From positions 1-7,773 of the forward strand of contig AQSL01000067.1 of NCBI GenBank assembly GCA_000403035.1: a stretch of DNA of 7,773 nucleotides, given 5' to 3'. The notes under the pieces were generated by a model. That model saw only the letters and a program-made list of their open reading frames with translations, was not told the DNA's origin and did no database searches. This stretch comes from Candidatus Latescibacter anaerobius SCGC AAA252-E07 (GTDB lineage Bacteria; Latescibacterota; Latescibacteria; Latescibacterales; Latescibacteraceae). Of the stretch, positions 1-6,164 are shown in pieces. The stretch's first letter is position 1. Every line of letters begins with the position of its first letter. Both the position numbers and the translations under genes were made by a program.

Positions 1-12
1 CACCCCCTCGTT

Positions 13-111
13 CCCCCTCTCTTGAAAAGAGAGGGGGATGACCACCCTGCCTAAATTTCCCTTCTCTTGTCAAGAGAAGGGATTATGGGATGAGTTCGGG
101 AGTTGGGTGGT
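13..111. repeat. Composite palindromic intergenic repeat (two hairpins)
   Basis: Two perfect hairpins sit side by side. The first pairs 13-23 (CCCCCTCTCTT) with 27-37 across a 3-base loop. The second pairs 59-69 (CCCTTCTCTTG) with 71-81 across a single base. The second hairpin is enclosed by a further 7 bp inverted repeat, ACCACCC (41-47) with GGGTGGT (105-111). The stems share the core CTCTT/AAGAG and are followed by GGGATG or a close variant, so they look like two diverged copies of one unit. No T-run follows either stem, so intrinsic termination is unlikely. The arrangement resembles dispersed REP/BIME-like elements, but copy number cannot be seen here. Confidence 0.6.
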
Positions 112-156
112 GGAAAAAGCTGTTCTAACTTTATAAGCCTTTATATTATTATGTTA

Positions 157-274
157 CTGTCAAGGGCAAGACAAACCGGCCATACATAAAACATAGTATG
201 TATCATTGATTTATCACATGTAATAGATGCGTACTATGCTTGTATATTCTTCAGTGCAGGCCGACCCTTGACAG
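157..274. repeat. 118 bp imperfect palindrome with 10 bp terminal inverted repeats
   Basis: The ends are perfect 10 bp inverted repeats, CTGTCAAGGG (157-166) and CCCTTGACAG (265-274). Further in, CATAGTATG on the left pairs with CGTACTATG on the right with one mismatch, almost in register (offset 36 versus 37 from the ends), and CGGCC blocks lie close to each terminus. The whole unit could fold as one long imperfect hairpin. No ORF lies inside and no clear target-site duplication flanks it. It could be a MITE-like element, an old insertion remnant or a structured leader. The right arm supplies the TTGACA box of the promoter before the phosphotransferase gene. Confidence 0.45.
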
Positions 275-296
275 CCCATTAGCCCAGAGGTATGAG
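268..296 (+). promoter_or_regulatory. Predicted sigma-70-type promoter for the phosphotransferase gene
   Basis: A perfect TTGACA (268-273) is followed after exactly 17 bases by TATGAG (291-296), which matches four of six -10 positions but lacks the important final T. It lies 74 bases before the ATG at 370. The -35 box is part of the terminal inverted repeat of the palindrome at 157-274. Only consensus and spacing support this call. Confidence 0.4.
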
Positions 297-369
297 TTTT
301 ACACAAAGCTTCTAAGAAATACTGCCAGAACAGGGTTGGCGCCTCTTCATTGAAAGGAGTCGGGGGCAC

Positions 370-1458
370 ATGGTAAACCGTTCCACAGGGTCAGATATCG
401 TGAGAACGCGTATCATTCCGGGAAGTGCCTGCGCTCCTTTCCCTCACCGGAACAAGACGCTCATCTCCCGAAGACATGCCTCTGTTTCCACCGACATGAT
501 ATCCTCTGCGCTTTCAGGAAGACTTGGCCGCACCGCGCAGAAAATCCGCCCTCTCAATGAAGGCAAGGGTTCCTGCCTGTTTATCATACATGATAGCGAG
601 GACAGACGTTTGGTTGTAAAGATCGGTCTGTTTGGCGACCACCATGCCATTGTACAGGAGGCGCTCTTTACCGCGATTGTTGCATCCTGTACCGGGGATA
701 TTCCTGTTCCGGCGACATATGTCCTGGATTTATCGGGGGGAATAATCCCCTGGCCGTACAGCATTCTTGAATGGTTGCCGGGAAAATCCATACTGAACAT
801 CGTATCGAAAGGGCCTGTTACCGATATACAGCGGTATTTTGGCCGGATTGGCAACTGCATACGACTCATACATGATATCACTCTTCCGACCCGCGGGTAT
901 GGAGACCAGACGCAGGAGTGTCTCGATGCATTTACCGCCACAGGGACGGTTCCAAATCCGCTGCGGGGCAGTACCAAAAGAGCTTCCGAGCGATATGTGC
1001 TTCCGGGTCGTACGACAGCGCAGGCACTCTTCGAATCTTCCGTCATCACTGAACGAGACCATGCCGCACTTATGTCACTGCTGAACGGCGAAATGCCTGA
1101 ATGCAGTGAACGGGTAATCCTGCACGGGGACATGTCGATGGGAAATTTTCTGGTTCACCGGAACAGACTGACCGGTGTGCTGGATGGAACGGCGGCGACA
1201 GGTTGCCGGCTTGAGGAGCTTGCAGATGCGCAGGTTTTTCTATGCGCTCTGAAACGGCACTTTCCTTCGTTTTCGGCGGATGAAGCTTTCAGGGCTTTTC
1301 TCGGAGGGTACGGTTTGGACTCCGAAACAATTACCCATGACCGGGAATACCGTTTTTTTCTGATACTCAAACTTATCGGTCATATCGGAACATTGTTTGA
1401 AGCAAAAAGAGTGAAACAGATTCCGTACTTTGTGGCATTACTCCGGGAATATGTGTGA
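370..1458 (+). CDS. APH/choline-kinase family phosphotransferase
   Basis: A 362-residue protein with the protein-kinase-like APH fold. Visible landmarks in order are a VVKIG strand with the likely ATP-binding Lys84, a helix-C candidate Glu97 (QEALF), a hinge-like ILEWLPG (132-138), the Brenner catalytic loop LHGDMSMGNF (251-260) with Asp254 and Asn259, and the metal-binding Asp272 in GVLDG. The family moves the gamma-phosphate of ATP to a hydroxyl of a small molecule such as an aminoglycoside, choline, a sugar or homoserine. Nothing here picks the substrate, so a resistance role should not be assumed. The usual DW(E) after the second aspartate motif is replaced by DGT. The start at 370 is backed by AAGGAG at 354-359. 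The first ~40 residues are basic and lie before the recognisable fold, so Met43 is a possible alternative start. The gene stands alone, with its own candidate promoter. Confidence 0.8.
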   Translation: MVNRSTGSDIVRTRIIPGSACAPFPHRNKTLISRRHASVSTDMISSALSGRLGRTAQKIRPLNEGKGSCLFIIHDSEDRRLVVKIGLFGDHHAIVQEALFTAIVASCTGDIPVPATYVLDLSGGIIPWPYSILEWLPGKSILNIVSKGPVTDIQRYFGRIGNCIRLIHDITLPTRGYGDQTQECLDAFTATGTVPNPLRGSTKRASERYVLPGRTTAQALFESSVITERDHAALMSLLNGEMPECSERVILHGDMSMGNFLVHRNRLTGVLDGTAATGCRLEELADAQVFLCALKRHFPSFSADEAFRAFLGGYGLDSETITHDREYRFFLILKLIGHIGTLFEAKRVKQIPYFVALLREYV

Positions 1459-1579
1459 TCTCCTCAGATATTGCATACCATTCCTATATATACCCATGTA
1501 ATGTTTGATTCATTGCAATCGGTAGGGACAAGTTATAATCTATCCCTGCTGCATATATGCATATAATCGTGGTGATTGA

Positions 1580-1613
1580 AAGCGCTTGACTTTTCGAAGA
1601 ATATGTATATATT
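1580..1613 (+). promoter_or_regulatory. Predicted promoter overlapped by a LacI-type palindrome
   Basis: TTGACT (1586-1591) and TATATT (1608-1613), 16 bases apart, form a good sigma-70-type promoter reading right. The perfect palindrome AAGCGCTT (1580-1587) fits the AAnCGnTT core of many LacI-family operators and overlaps the -35 box, as expected for a repressor site. No intact gene follows closely: only a 23-codon ORF (1625-1696) and then the integrase remnant, so the promoter may be a leftover of a lost gene. A second perfect palindrome, TGCATATATGCA (1550-1561), lies just upstream. The region 1459-1579 otherwise shows nothing recognisable and no clear terminator for the phosphotransferase gene. 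Confidence 0.35.
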
Positions 1614-1702
1614 TGTATATTGAAATGAACAAGAGCAGGTCATTGGAGGTAAAGTTGTGTGGGGATTCCAATGTAAAGTGCTTTGATCGTAACTAATGCC
1701 TC

Positions 1703-1835
1703 CATTTATTTGAAGATGGATATTATAACAGTTAAGGACTTACTTGGCCATAAGGACGTCAAAACGACAATGATTTACACTCACGTATTAAATCGAGGTG
1801 GAAGGGGCGTGATAAGCCCTGCAGATAATTTATAA
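1703..1835 (+). pseudogene. Decayed integron integrase (IntI-type tyrosine recombinase), C-terminal remnant
   Basis: From the ATG triplet at 1716 the frame reads MDIITVKDLLGHKDVKTTMI, then YTHVLNRGGRGV and ISPADNL, stopping at 1835. This is the C-terminal catalytic end of a tyrosine recombinase: LGH holds the box II histidine and the Tyr of MIYTH is the nucleophile. The tail LNRGGRGVxSPxD marks integron integrases (compare VLKVGGAGVRSPLD in IntI1). Just upstream, in another frame, 1703-1723 reads HLFEDGY, which matches the THLLEDGYDI segment expected directly before. A four-base deletion at the GGATAT/ATTATA junction would explain the shift. Further back in that frame, FDRN-stop-CL aligns loosely with FRHSFAT and contains a stop at 1694-1696. 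The N-terminal ~270 residues, including the catalytic arginines, are not visible. The gene is dead and points right, toward the AT-rich operon. Confidence 0.75.
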
Positions 1836-2192
1836 GAAATGATGTCTTATTGGGAGTTTTATCCGGACTGTAGAAGATTCCTGCTAAATGAGTGATATTA
1901 CATGTATTTTTCAGATTTTTTGTTAGGGTCTTATATAGCTAAAATAGGTGTATAGAGGTTCTTAGCATAGAAACTATATAAGCCTTGGTTATGTAGAAAA
2001 AGAAGAAAATGACACAAGATGGAAAAATAAATGCAAAGGCGACACAAATTAATTAAAGATTTGCCTTGACTATTTAGAGATATTCAATAAGTTAGGGGGG
2101 AGTAAAGAGTAAGTATAAATATATAATAATCTTATGGTTAATATAAATAACAAAAATAAATTGCAATAAAGACCACCGACTATAAGAAATCA
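1836..2192. other. AT-rich non-coding stretch, possible former attI region
   Basis: I see no credible gene here. The base composition drops sharply just after the integrase remnant and stays low to the end of the operon. Two GTTAGGG heptamers (1922-1928 and 2091-2097) come close to the GTTRRRY integron crossover core, missing only the final pyrimidine, and either could mark the cassette's left edge. TATAAT occurs at 2122-2127 without a proper -35 box, and TTGACT at 2066-2071 without a well-spaced -10 box. The operon's promoter is therefore not resolved. Confidence 0.3.
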
Positions 2193-2318
2193 ATGAAAGG
2201 GATTAGTGATTTCATAAACAACCGGACCATACTTAGATTTTGTTTTAATACAAATGAAATATTTAAGGATAAGGTAATAAAAGCAGGCTATAAACCTTGT
2301 AAATTATGTAAACTTTGA
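2193..2318 (+). CDS. Small 41-residue ORF ending in an Ada-like GYxPCxxC motif (possible gene remnant)
   Basis: ATG at 2193 opens a 41-codon frame stopping at 2318, 12 bases before the symporter start. Its last residues, KAGYKPCKLCKL, match the end of small zinc-binding domains of the Ada type, which close with A-x-A-G-Y-x-P-C-x-x-C and are found in Ada proteins and at the C-termini of some nucleases. An upstream Cys17 could be a third ligand, but the CxxC-facing half of the domain is shorter than usual, with 19 residues from Cys17 to Cys36. The frame stays open without a start codon back to 2160, and no strong ribosome-binding site precedes the ATG. It may be the tail of a decayed gene or a genuine microprotein; I favour a remnant. 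Confidence 0.35.
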   Translation: MKGISDFINNRTILRFCFNTNEIFKDKVIKAGYKPCKLCKL

Positions 2319-2330
2319 TAGGAAGATATA

Positions 2331-4019
2331 ATGGTATTTGGAATCTTTGTGATACTGATACCTCTTGCAATCTATTTGATTGCCGGAATGGTTGCAAAAA
2401 AGGATATCAAAAATCCAGACGATTTTTATATTGCGTATAAGAAGGTTGGCACTACTCCATTTGCCAACTCGTCTATTGCGTATGGCTTTCAGGTTGCGAC
2501 AGTTTACCCCTTTATCATTTGGGCAGCGACAGGCTCGATTTCACTCGCTCTTGCCAATTCGTTTTTTTGGGGTGTGGGTATCCTTATCTTCTCATTAGTA
2601 ATACCAAAACTTAGTGAGTTTATCGGAACAGATAAAACGTTACATGGCTTCTTGGGCGAAAAATATAAAAGCACAGGACTCAGAATCACAACTTCATATT
2701 TGACGTTTATAGGAATTGCCGGTGTGGCGCTTGCGGAAATCGTATGGGGCTCATCATTATTGTCGATATTGATAGGTGATTCAAAGATCGCTATGTATCT
2801 TGTTTTATTCTTTATGATTTTTTATGTTTTACTCTATATATTGAGAGGTGGGCAACTAAGTTCAATTAGAACCGACCAAATCCAGCTAATCTTCTCCTAT
2901 ATTGGTATTTTTGTCATAATAGGTTACTCGATTTTCGTATTGATAAAGAATAGTGTTACTTTGAATTTTTCCGCTTCTTTTAGTTTGATCATTCTATTTT
3001 TCTCTTTGGCCGGGATTTTATTCTATCGCAAGTTCCGTTTCTTAAAGCCAGAAACTTCCAAGAGCAAAACCACGACAATTATGAAGTTAACTAATATCTT
3101 TATTTCCGGACTATTCATAATCGTTATTTGCCTCGCGTTATTTTCTTTGCCAAAGCTCAATTTTGCAGGTGCGGAAGACAGTCTTAGTATTGCTAATTCC
3201 GGGATTATGATGCTGATTGCTCTTATTCTAATGCCGCTTCTAGCGCAATTTTGCGATATGACAAATTGGCAACGTATTCTCGCTGTTGAAATCGGTGACA
3301 AGACTAACAAAAAGGAGGTTATAAATAACATAACTAAAGGCTTAAGAGTTTATGGTTTCGAATCCCCATTTTCCTGGTTTTCGGTAATTGCTTTAGGTGC
3401 CCTTGTCGCGTTGGCATTCCCCAGTGTTATAGCGAATGGTGACCCATTTTACAATATTCCTAACTTGCTGGTTTCTTCTGCAATATGGTACGAGCAATTA
3501 TTCGGATATGCCTTTATCGTAAGCATTCTTGCAATTATGCTTTCAACTGTCGATTCAGCCATCGCTGCAATTATGTTTACTTTTACTTATGATTCATTTC
3601 CCTTTTCAAGAGAGATATTGGATTCAAAAGATAATGATAAAATTGAAAAAAATACTCGAGGAATATTAGCAATTGGCAAGTTAGTTACCGTGCTATTGAT
3701 TCTGTTCTTGTTGCTTTATGTCTTCATAGACAGTTATGGATTTGGTGGGTATAAATTTATTGGCATGCTTTTCGCATTTTATACTGCTCAGCTATCTTTC
3801 GCAATTCCAGTAATCGGAGCAATCTTGCTTAAGTCTTTACCCCGAAAGGGATTTGTTATTGTCAGCATAATTACAAGTGCAGCATTTGGTGTCCTATCAG
3901 GAGTATTGGTAACAATAAAAAATCTTGAAAGTTTACAATGGGTGCCAATTATTGGAACAATTGTGATAAGTTTAATAGTCTATAGCATAGGATTATTGGG
4001 AGCAAAGAATAATGAATAA
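2331..4019 (+). CDS. Sodium/solute symporter (SSS) family membrane protein
   Basis: A 562-residue, very hydrophobic inner-membrane protein with about 13 predicted membrane segments and few soluble loops, the size usual for SSS transporters (LeuT fold). Family signatures are DDFYIAYKKVG (30-40), similar to the DFFLAGR segment after the first helix; RGGQLSSIRTDQIQ (172-185), the GG..AV..TD..Q motif; FCDMTNWQRILA (307-318), the Q..WQR..A motif; and LSTVDSAIAA (404-413), matching the LST..S segment that helps form the Na2 sodium site. SSS proteins couple sodium entry to uptake of sugars, amino acids, carboxylates or vitamins. The substrate cannot be read here, and a sensory rather than transport role is possible because some motifs are loose. 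AGGAAG at 2320-2325 supports the start. Codons are AT-rich, unlike the flanking genes. The 3' end overlaps the next gene by 8 bases. Confidence 0.8.
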   Translation: MVFGIFVILIPLAIYLIAGMVAKKDIKNPDDFYIAYKKVGTTPFANSSIAYGFQVATVYPFIIWAATGSISLALANSFFWGVGILIFSLVIPKLSEFIGTDKTLHGFLGEKYKSTGLRITTSYLTFIGIAGVALAEIVWGSSLLSILIGDSKIAMYLVLFFMIFYVLLYILRGGQLSSIRTDQIQLIFSYIGIFVIIGYSIFVLIKNSVTLNFSASFSLIILFFSLAGILFYRKFRFLKPETSKSKTTTIMKLTNIFISGLFIIVICLALFSLPKLNFAGAEDSLSIANSGIMMLIALILMPLLAQFCDMTNWQRILAVEIGDKTNKKEVINNITKGLRVYGFESPFSWFSVIALGALVALAFPSVIANGDPFYNIPNLLVSSAIWYEQLFGYAFIVSILAIMLSTVDSAIAAIMFTFTYDSFPFSREILDSKDNDKIEKNTRGILAIGKLVTVLLILFLLLYVFIDSYGFGGYKFIGMLFAFYTAQLSFAIPVIGAILLKSLPRKGFVIVSIITSAAFGVLSGVLVTIKNLESLQWVPIIGTIVISLIVYSIGLLGAKNNE

Positions 4020-4422
4020 TATTCCTGAAACATACATTGTCATATTTGTTGCTAATCCCTGTTTGTTTTGCATCATAAATTATGGTATTAATATGTTATT
4101 CCTTGAAGATTTCGAACCATATAATAAATTGGCCGATATTCGTAGTTTCAATAATCTTAGAATCCCCGATGGGAATGGTTTTAAACGATATCTTGCTGCA
4201 ATACAATACGAACAGTTAAAGAGGAAACTTTTAAATATTTTTGAACCACAAATTAAAATTTTGGGATTTATCATTTATTGTGTTGTCGTTTGCGTCATCT
4301 TGTATGTAAACAATAATATATCAATATTATTATTAGCAATATTAGCATGCATTGTGAATGTATACTTTGTACAGTTAGGTTTTCAGGTTAAGTTATTAGA
4401 AAGACAAATAGGAGGACACTAA
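4012..4422 (+). CDS. Small predicted membrane protein coupled to the symporter gene
   Basis: I do not recognise this 136-residue protein. Hydrophobicity suggests three membrane segments, about 8-31, 83-99 and 103-124, with a ~50-residue charged loop between the first and second (LEDFEPYNKLADIRSF...RLK-rich). The C-terminus is short and basic/polar. The ATG at 4012 lies inside the last codons of the symporter gene (8-base overlap) and is preceded by GGGAG (3998-4002), so the two are probably translated together. Some SSS transporters have small membrane partners encoded beside them, such as YjcH with ActP or YhdT with PanF. By position this could be such a subunit, but the sequence does not show those families. 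Base use is AT-rich like its operon partners. Confidence 0.6.
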   Translation: MNNIPETYIVIFVANPCLFCIINYGINMLFLEDFEPYNKLADIRSFNNLRIPDGNGFKRYLAAIQYEQLKRKLLNIFEPQIKILGFIIYCVVVCVILYVNNNISILLLAILACIVNVYFVQLGFQVKLLERQIGGH

Positions 4423-4811
4423 TGCTTTGTGGATTCAACGAAAAAATGCTGAAAGCATTATCAGATTTCAGTGAAGGATTAGTGGAGCATGGTCTGATAT
4501 TCCGTTCAGATAAGAATGGTGAGACAATAGACCAAGCAATCAAACGAGAAATCTCTGATATGGCAAGATTCTTATCTGAAATTAATCGAATTGATGATAG
4601 CGCTAAAAGAATTCTTACTGAAGGCATTGTCAGATATGCTATGGGCTTTTATCTGATAATGAGAAAAAGCGATATCGAAGATTACAAAGAGCTAATCGAG
4701 AAAATCGGTGAATACTTCCATTTCATGGATGATAAGTATTACTCTGAATTGGAAGGAAAACCAGATGATATGAAAGAATTAGCAGAATTTCTTGATAAAA
4801 AGAAAATATAA
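4422..4811 (+). CDS. Small soluble helical protein, third gene of the symporter operon
   Basis: I do not recognise this 129-residue protein. It has no signal peptide or membrane segment, is rich in Glu, Asp, Lys and Ile, and looks almost fully alpha-helical, with amphipathic stretches around 6-30, 35-70 and 84-125. No catalytic or metal-binding motif is apparent. Its ATG shares one base with the previous stop codon (TAATG) and is preceded by a strong AGGAGG at 4410-4415, which argues for a real, well-translated gene. Being cytoplasmic and coupled to a transporter-like protein, it could bind that protein's cytoplasmic face or act with the small membrane protein; this is inference only. It is the last gene before the attC-like site, 41 bases downstream, a normal distance for a cassette ORF. 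No clear terminator follows. Confidence 0.65.
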   Translation: MLCGFNEKMLKALSDFSEGLVEHGLIFRSDKNGETIDQAIKREISDMARFLSEINRIDDSAKRILTEGIVRYAMGFYLIMRKSDIEDYKELIEKIGEYFHFMDDKYYSELEGKPDDMKELAEFLDKKKI

Positions 4812-4852
4812 CTTGGTTTCATGTTTGTAAGTGTAATAATATCAGCATGTAC

Positions 4853-4985
4853 GCCTAACCAGTCACTCCACCTGACCGCCAACAGCTCTGCGGTTTTTGA
4901 AATGTCCTCCCCCGCATTAAAGCAGGTGGTTTTTCAAAGTTCAGTGCCCCGCAATGTTGGCGGAAGGTGAGCTTGGTCGTCAGGC
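4853..4985 (+). other. attC: attC-like integron recombination site (133 bp)
   Basis: The site opens with R'' GCCTAAC (4853-4859, a perfect RYYYAAC) and closes with GTCAGGC (4979-4985), one change from GTTRRRY. Inside the equal 9-base spacers, CACCT (4869-4873) pairs with AGGTG (4965-4969) and CCGCCAACA (4876-4884) pairs with TGTTGGCGG (4955-4963). The left arm has GA where the right has one A, leaving an unpaired extra base. Deeper arms pair TGCGG (4889-4893) with CCGCA (4949-4953) and TTTGAAA (4896-4902) with TTTCAAA (4932-4938). The conserved structure without sequence identity, the extra base on the R'' side and the length (similar to Vibrio cholerae repeats) all fit attC. The longer left arm orients it with the upstream operon. 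The T-to-C change in the crossover core would probably weaken or block recombination. Confidence 0.75.
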
Positions 4986-5024
4986 CGATAAAGGAGAATA
5001 AAGAAATTATTAACCGGGAATAAG

Positions 5025-6107
5025 CTATTTCAAGACAAGATCCCTGACCCGGCAAAATTCCGATGTGCCATCGGGTCCTTCTATGGTGAGAACGACAATC
5101 ATTTCACCCGCTTTTGTGTACTGATGCATAGGATTCTGTTCATGTGAAGATGTGCCATCGCCGAAATCCCATGTCCATTTGGTAATCGTTCCGTATGACT
5201 GATCTTTAAAGGCAACGAGACGCCTGTCCAGATCAACTACTTGAAATACCCAGTGCGCCTCGAACGGTTTACGGAAACGCTTCTCGAGGGGCATAAGCCT
5301 GAAAGCGCATAAATTGGTCGCATCGCCGTACATTTCCGTTTTATGGGAAAGGTTGTAAAACCCTTCATATTGTCCCGGACCGTCGTAATCGAGTACCGAC
5401 CATGAAATCCCGACAATTTTGTTTTCCCCGAGCTGAGAAAGAACCGCCCTGTCAGGAGCATCATAGGGCGCGTAATCGAACGGGGTTATCCAGAATTCAA
5501 GAACGAGTTTGCCGCTCTCTCCATGTTTAAAATCGTAAGAATAGGCGTAATTTGCATAGGGAAGGTCTTTCGTATACTGGGGACAGCCCCAGACAAAATT
5601 CCAATCCTTGTTTGCCGGAGGGGTGAAAATATGGTAATTCTGCGCATGAACGCCGTGAAAGGTGAAGTGGAGCTCCTCTTCGCTGAGAATATCTTTGTTT
5701 GGGTTCATCTGTTTAATAAAGGGTCCTCCCGAAAGATCGCCGTCAACGACGAGTTCAAAAATATCGGTGTGAAGTGAGTTGAGAGCGAAATCCCAGAATT
5801 CGTCGTATCCTTCATAGAGAAAATAGAGTCTGTTCAAGCCCTTTACCCAGCCGACACGAACCGTAACATCGATATCCTGCGTATTAATGTTTGTTCCGAT
5901 GCCTTTCACCGTATCGTTCAGCTGATCGGTACCGATTTTATATTCATCACCGACAATGTCCCAGTCATCTGTGTTACCGTCAATACGTGGGATCATAGTA
6001 CGATGGAACTGGAATACCTTGAATTCAATTCCCGGACGTTCCAGCGCAGGCGCATGAGAGGCTATCGTACAAGAAACTAACATTGCGAACAAGATAGTTC
6101 TGAACAT
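5025..6107 (-). CDS. Secreted protein with CBM9-like domain and C-terminal PKD domain
   Basis: A 360-residue exported protein. Residues 1-22 form a Sec signal peptide (MFRTILFAMLVSCTIASHAPA), with cleavage probably near APA-LE. The segment from about 35 to 275 begins with MIPRIDGNTDDWD, the IDG-x-x-D-x-W opening of carbohydrate-binding module family 9-like beta-sandwiches, and continues with YFLYEGYDEFWDF and DIFELVVDGD, which fit that fold. Residues 290-358 are a PKD domain with the diagnostic WDFGDGTSS (313-321) and NPMHQYTKAGEMIVVLTI (325-342). No catalytic motif is seen. A role in binding glycans outside the cytoplasm is likely, and the true ligand is unknown. The start is supported by AAAAGGAG at 6119-6126. 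The gene lies 117 bases downstream of the GH32 gene on the same strand and may be cotranscribed with it. Its 3' end faces attC. Confidence 0.75.
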   Translation of the reverse strand: MFRTILFAMLVSCTIASHAPALERPGIEFKVFQFHRTMIPRIDGNTDDWDIVGDEYKIGTDQLNDTVKGIGTNINTQDIDVTVRVGWVKGLNRLYFLYEGYDEFWDFALNSLHTDIFELVVDGDLSGGPFIKQMNPNKDILSEEELHFTFHGVHAQNYHIFTPPANKDWNFVWGCPQYTKDLPYANYAYSYDFKHGESGKLVLEFWITPFDYAPYDAPDRAVLSQLGENKIVGISWSVLDYDGPGQYEGFYNLSHKTEMYGDATNLCAFRLMPLEKRFRKPFEAHWVFQVVDLDRRLVAFKDQSYGTITKWTWDFGDGTSSHEQNPMHQYTKAGEMIVVLTIEGPDGTSEFCRVRDLVLK

Positions 6108-6164
6108 GAAAAAAATATCTCCTTTTATTATACGATGTTAAGGTTCATGAAAAATAATTTTTCT

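Larger units (their letters stand above)
1703..4985 (+). mobile_element. Relic integron: dead integrase, one large AT-rich cassette, attC
   Basis: The remnant integrase end (1703-1835), an AT-rich block with a three-gene operon (2331-4811) and an attC-like site (4853-4985) are arranged head to tail on the plus strand. In most integrons intI is divergent from the cassettes. Here its 3' end faces them, as in the reverse-integrase integrons known from some spirochaetes and other lineages. The block is visibly poorer in GC than the phosphotransferase, GH32 and PKD genes around it, which fits acquisition. A three-gene, ~3 kb cassette is unusually large. The left boundary (attI/first crossover) is unresolved. 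Each part is visible in the sequence; joining them into one element is inference. Confidence 0.5.

Noticed and set aside
13..37. GC-rich hairpin as an intrinsic terminator
   Set aside because: The stem is followed by ATGACCACC rather than a T-run on the plus strand, and on the minus strand it is followed by AACGAGG; repeat DNA explains it better.
444..1133. 229-codon open frame antisense to the phosphotransferase gene
   Set aside because: It has no recognisable motif or ribosome-binding site, and the opposite strand carries a clear kinase fold with all motifs.
1625..1696. 23-codon ORF (MNKSRSLEVKLCGDSN...) as a leader peptide
   Set aside because: It starts only ~12 bases after the -10 box, with no room for a ribosome-binding site, and its frame runs into the integrase remnant; it is most likely part of the decayed DNA.
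2122..2127. TATAAT as the operon's -10 box
   Set aside because: No -35-like sequence lies 15-19 bases upstream, and the surrounding DNA is so AT-rich that such a hexamer is expected by chance.
4853..4985. attC read in the opposite (minus) orientation, as the end of a cassette carrying the PKD gene
   Set aside because: That reading gives a perfect GTTAGGC core, but the extra base then falls in the wrong arm. The PKD gene also shares its composition with the GH32 gene beyond it, and the integrase remnant lies on the other side. It cannot be excluded fully.
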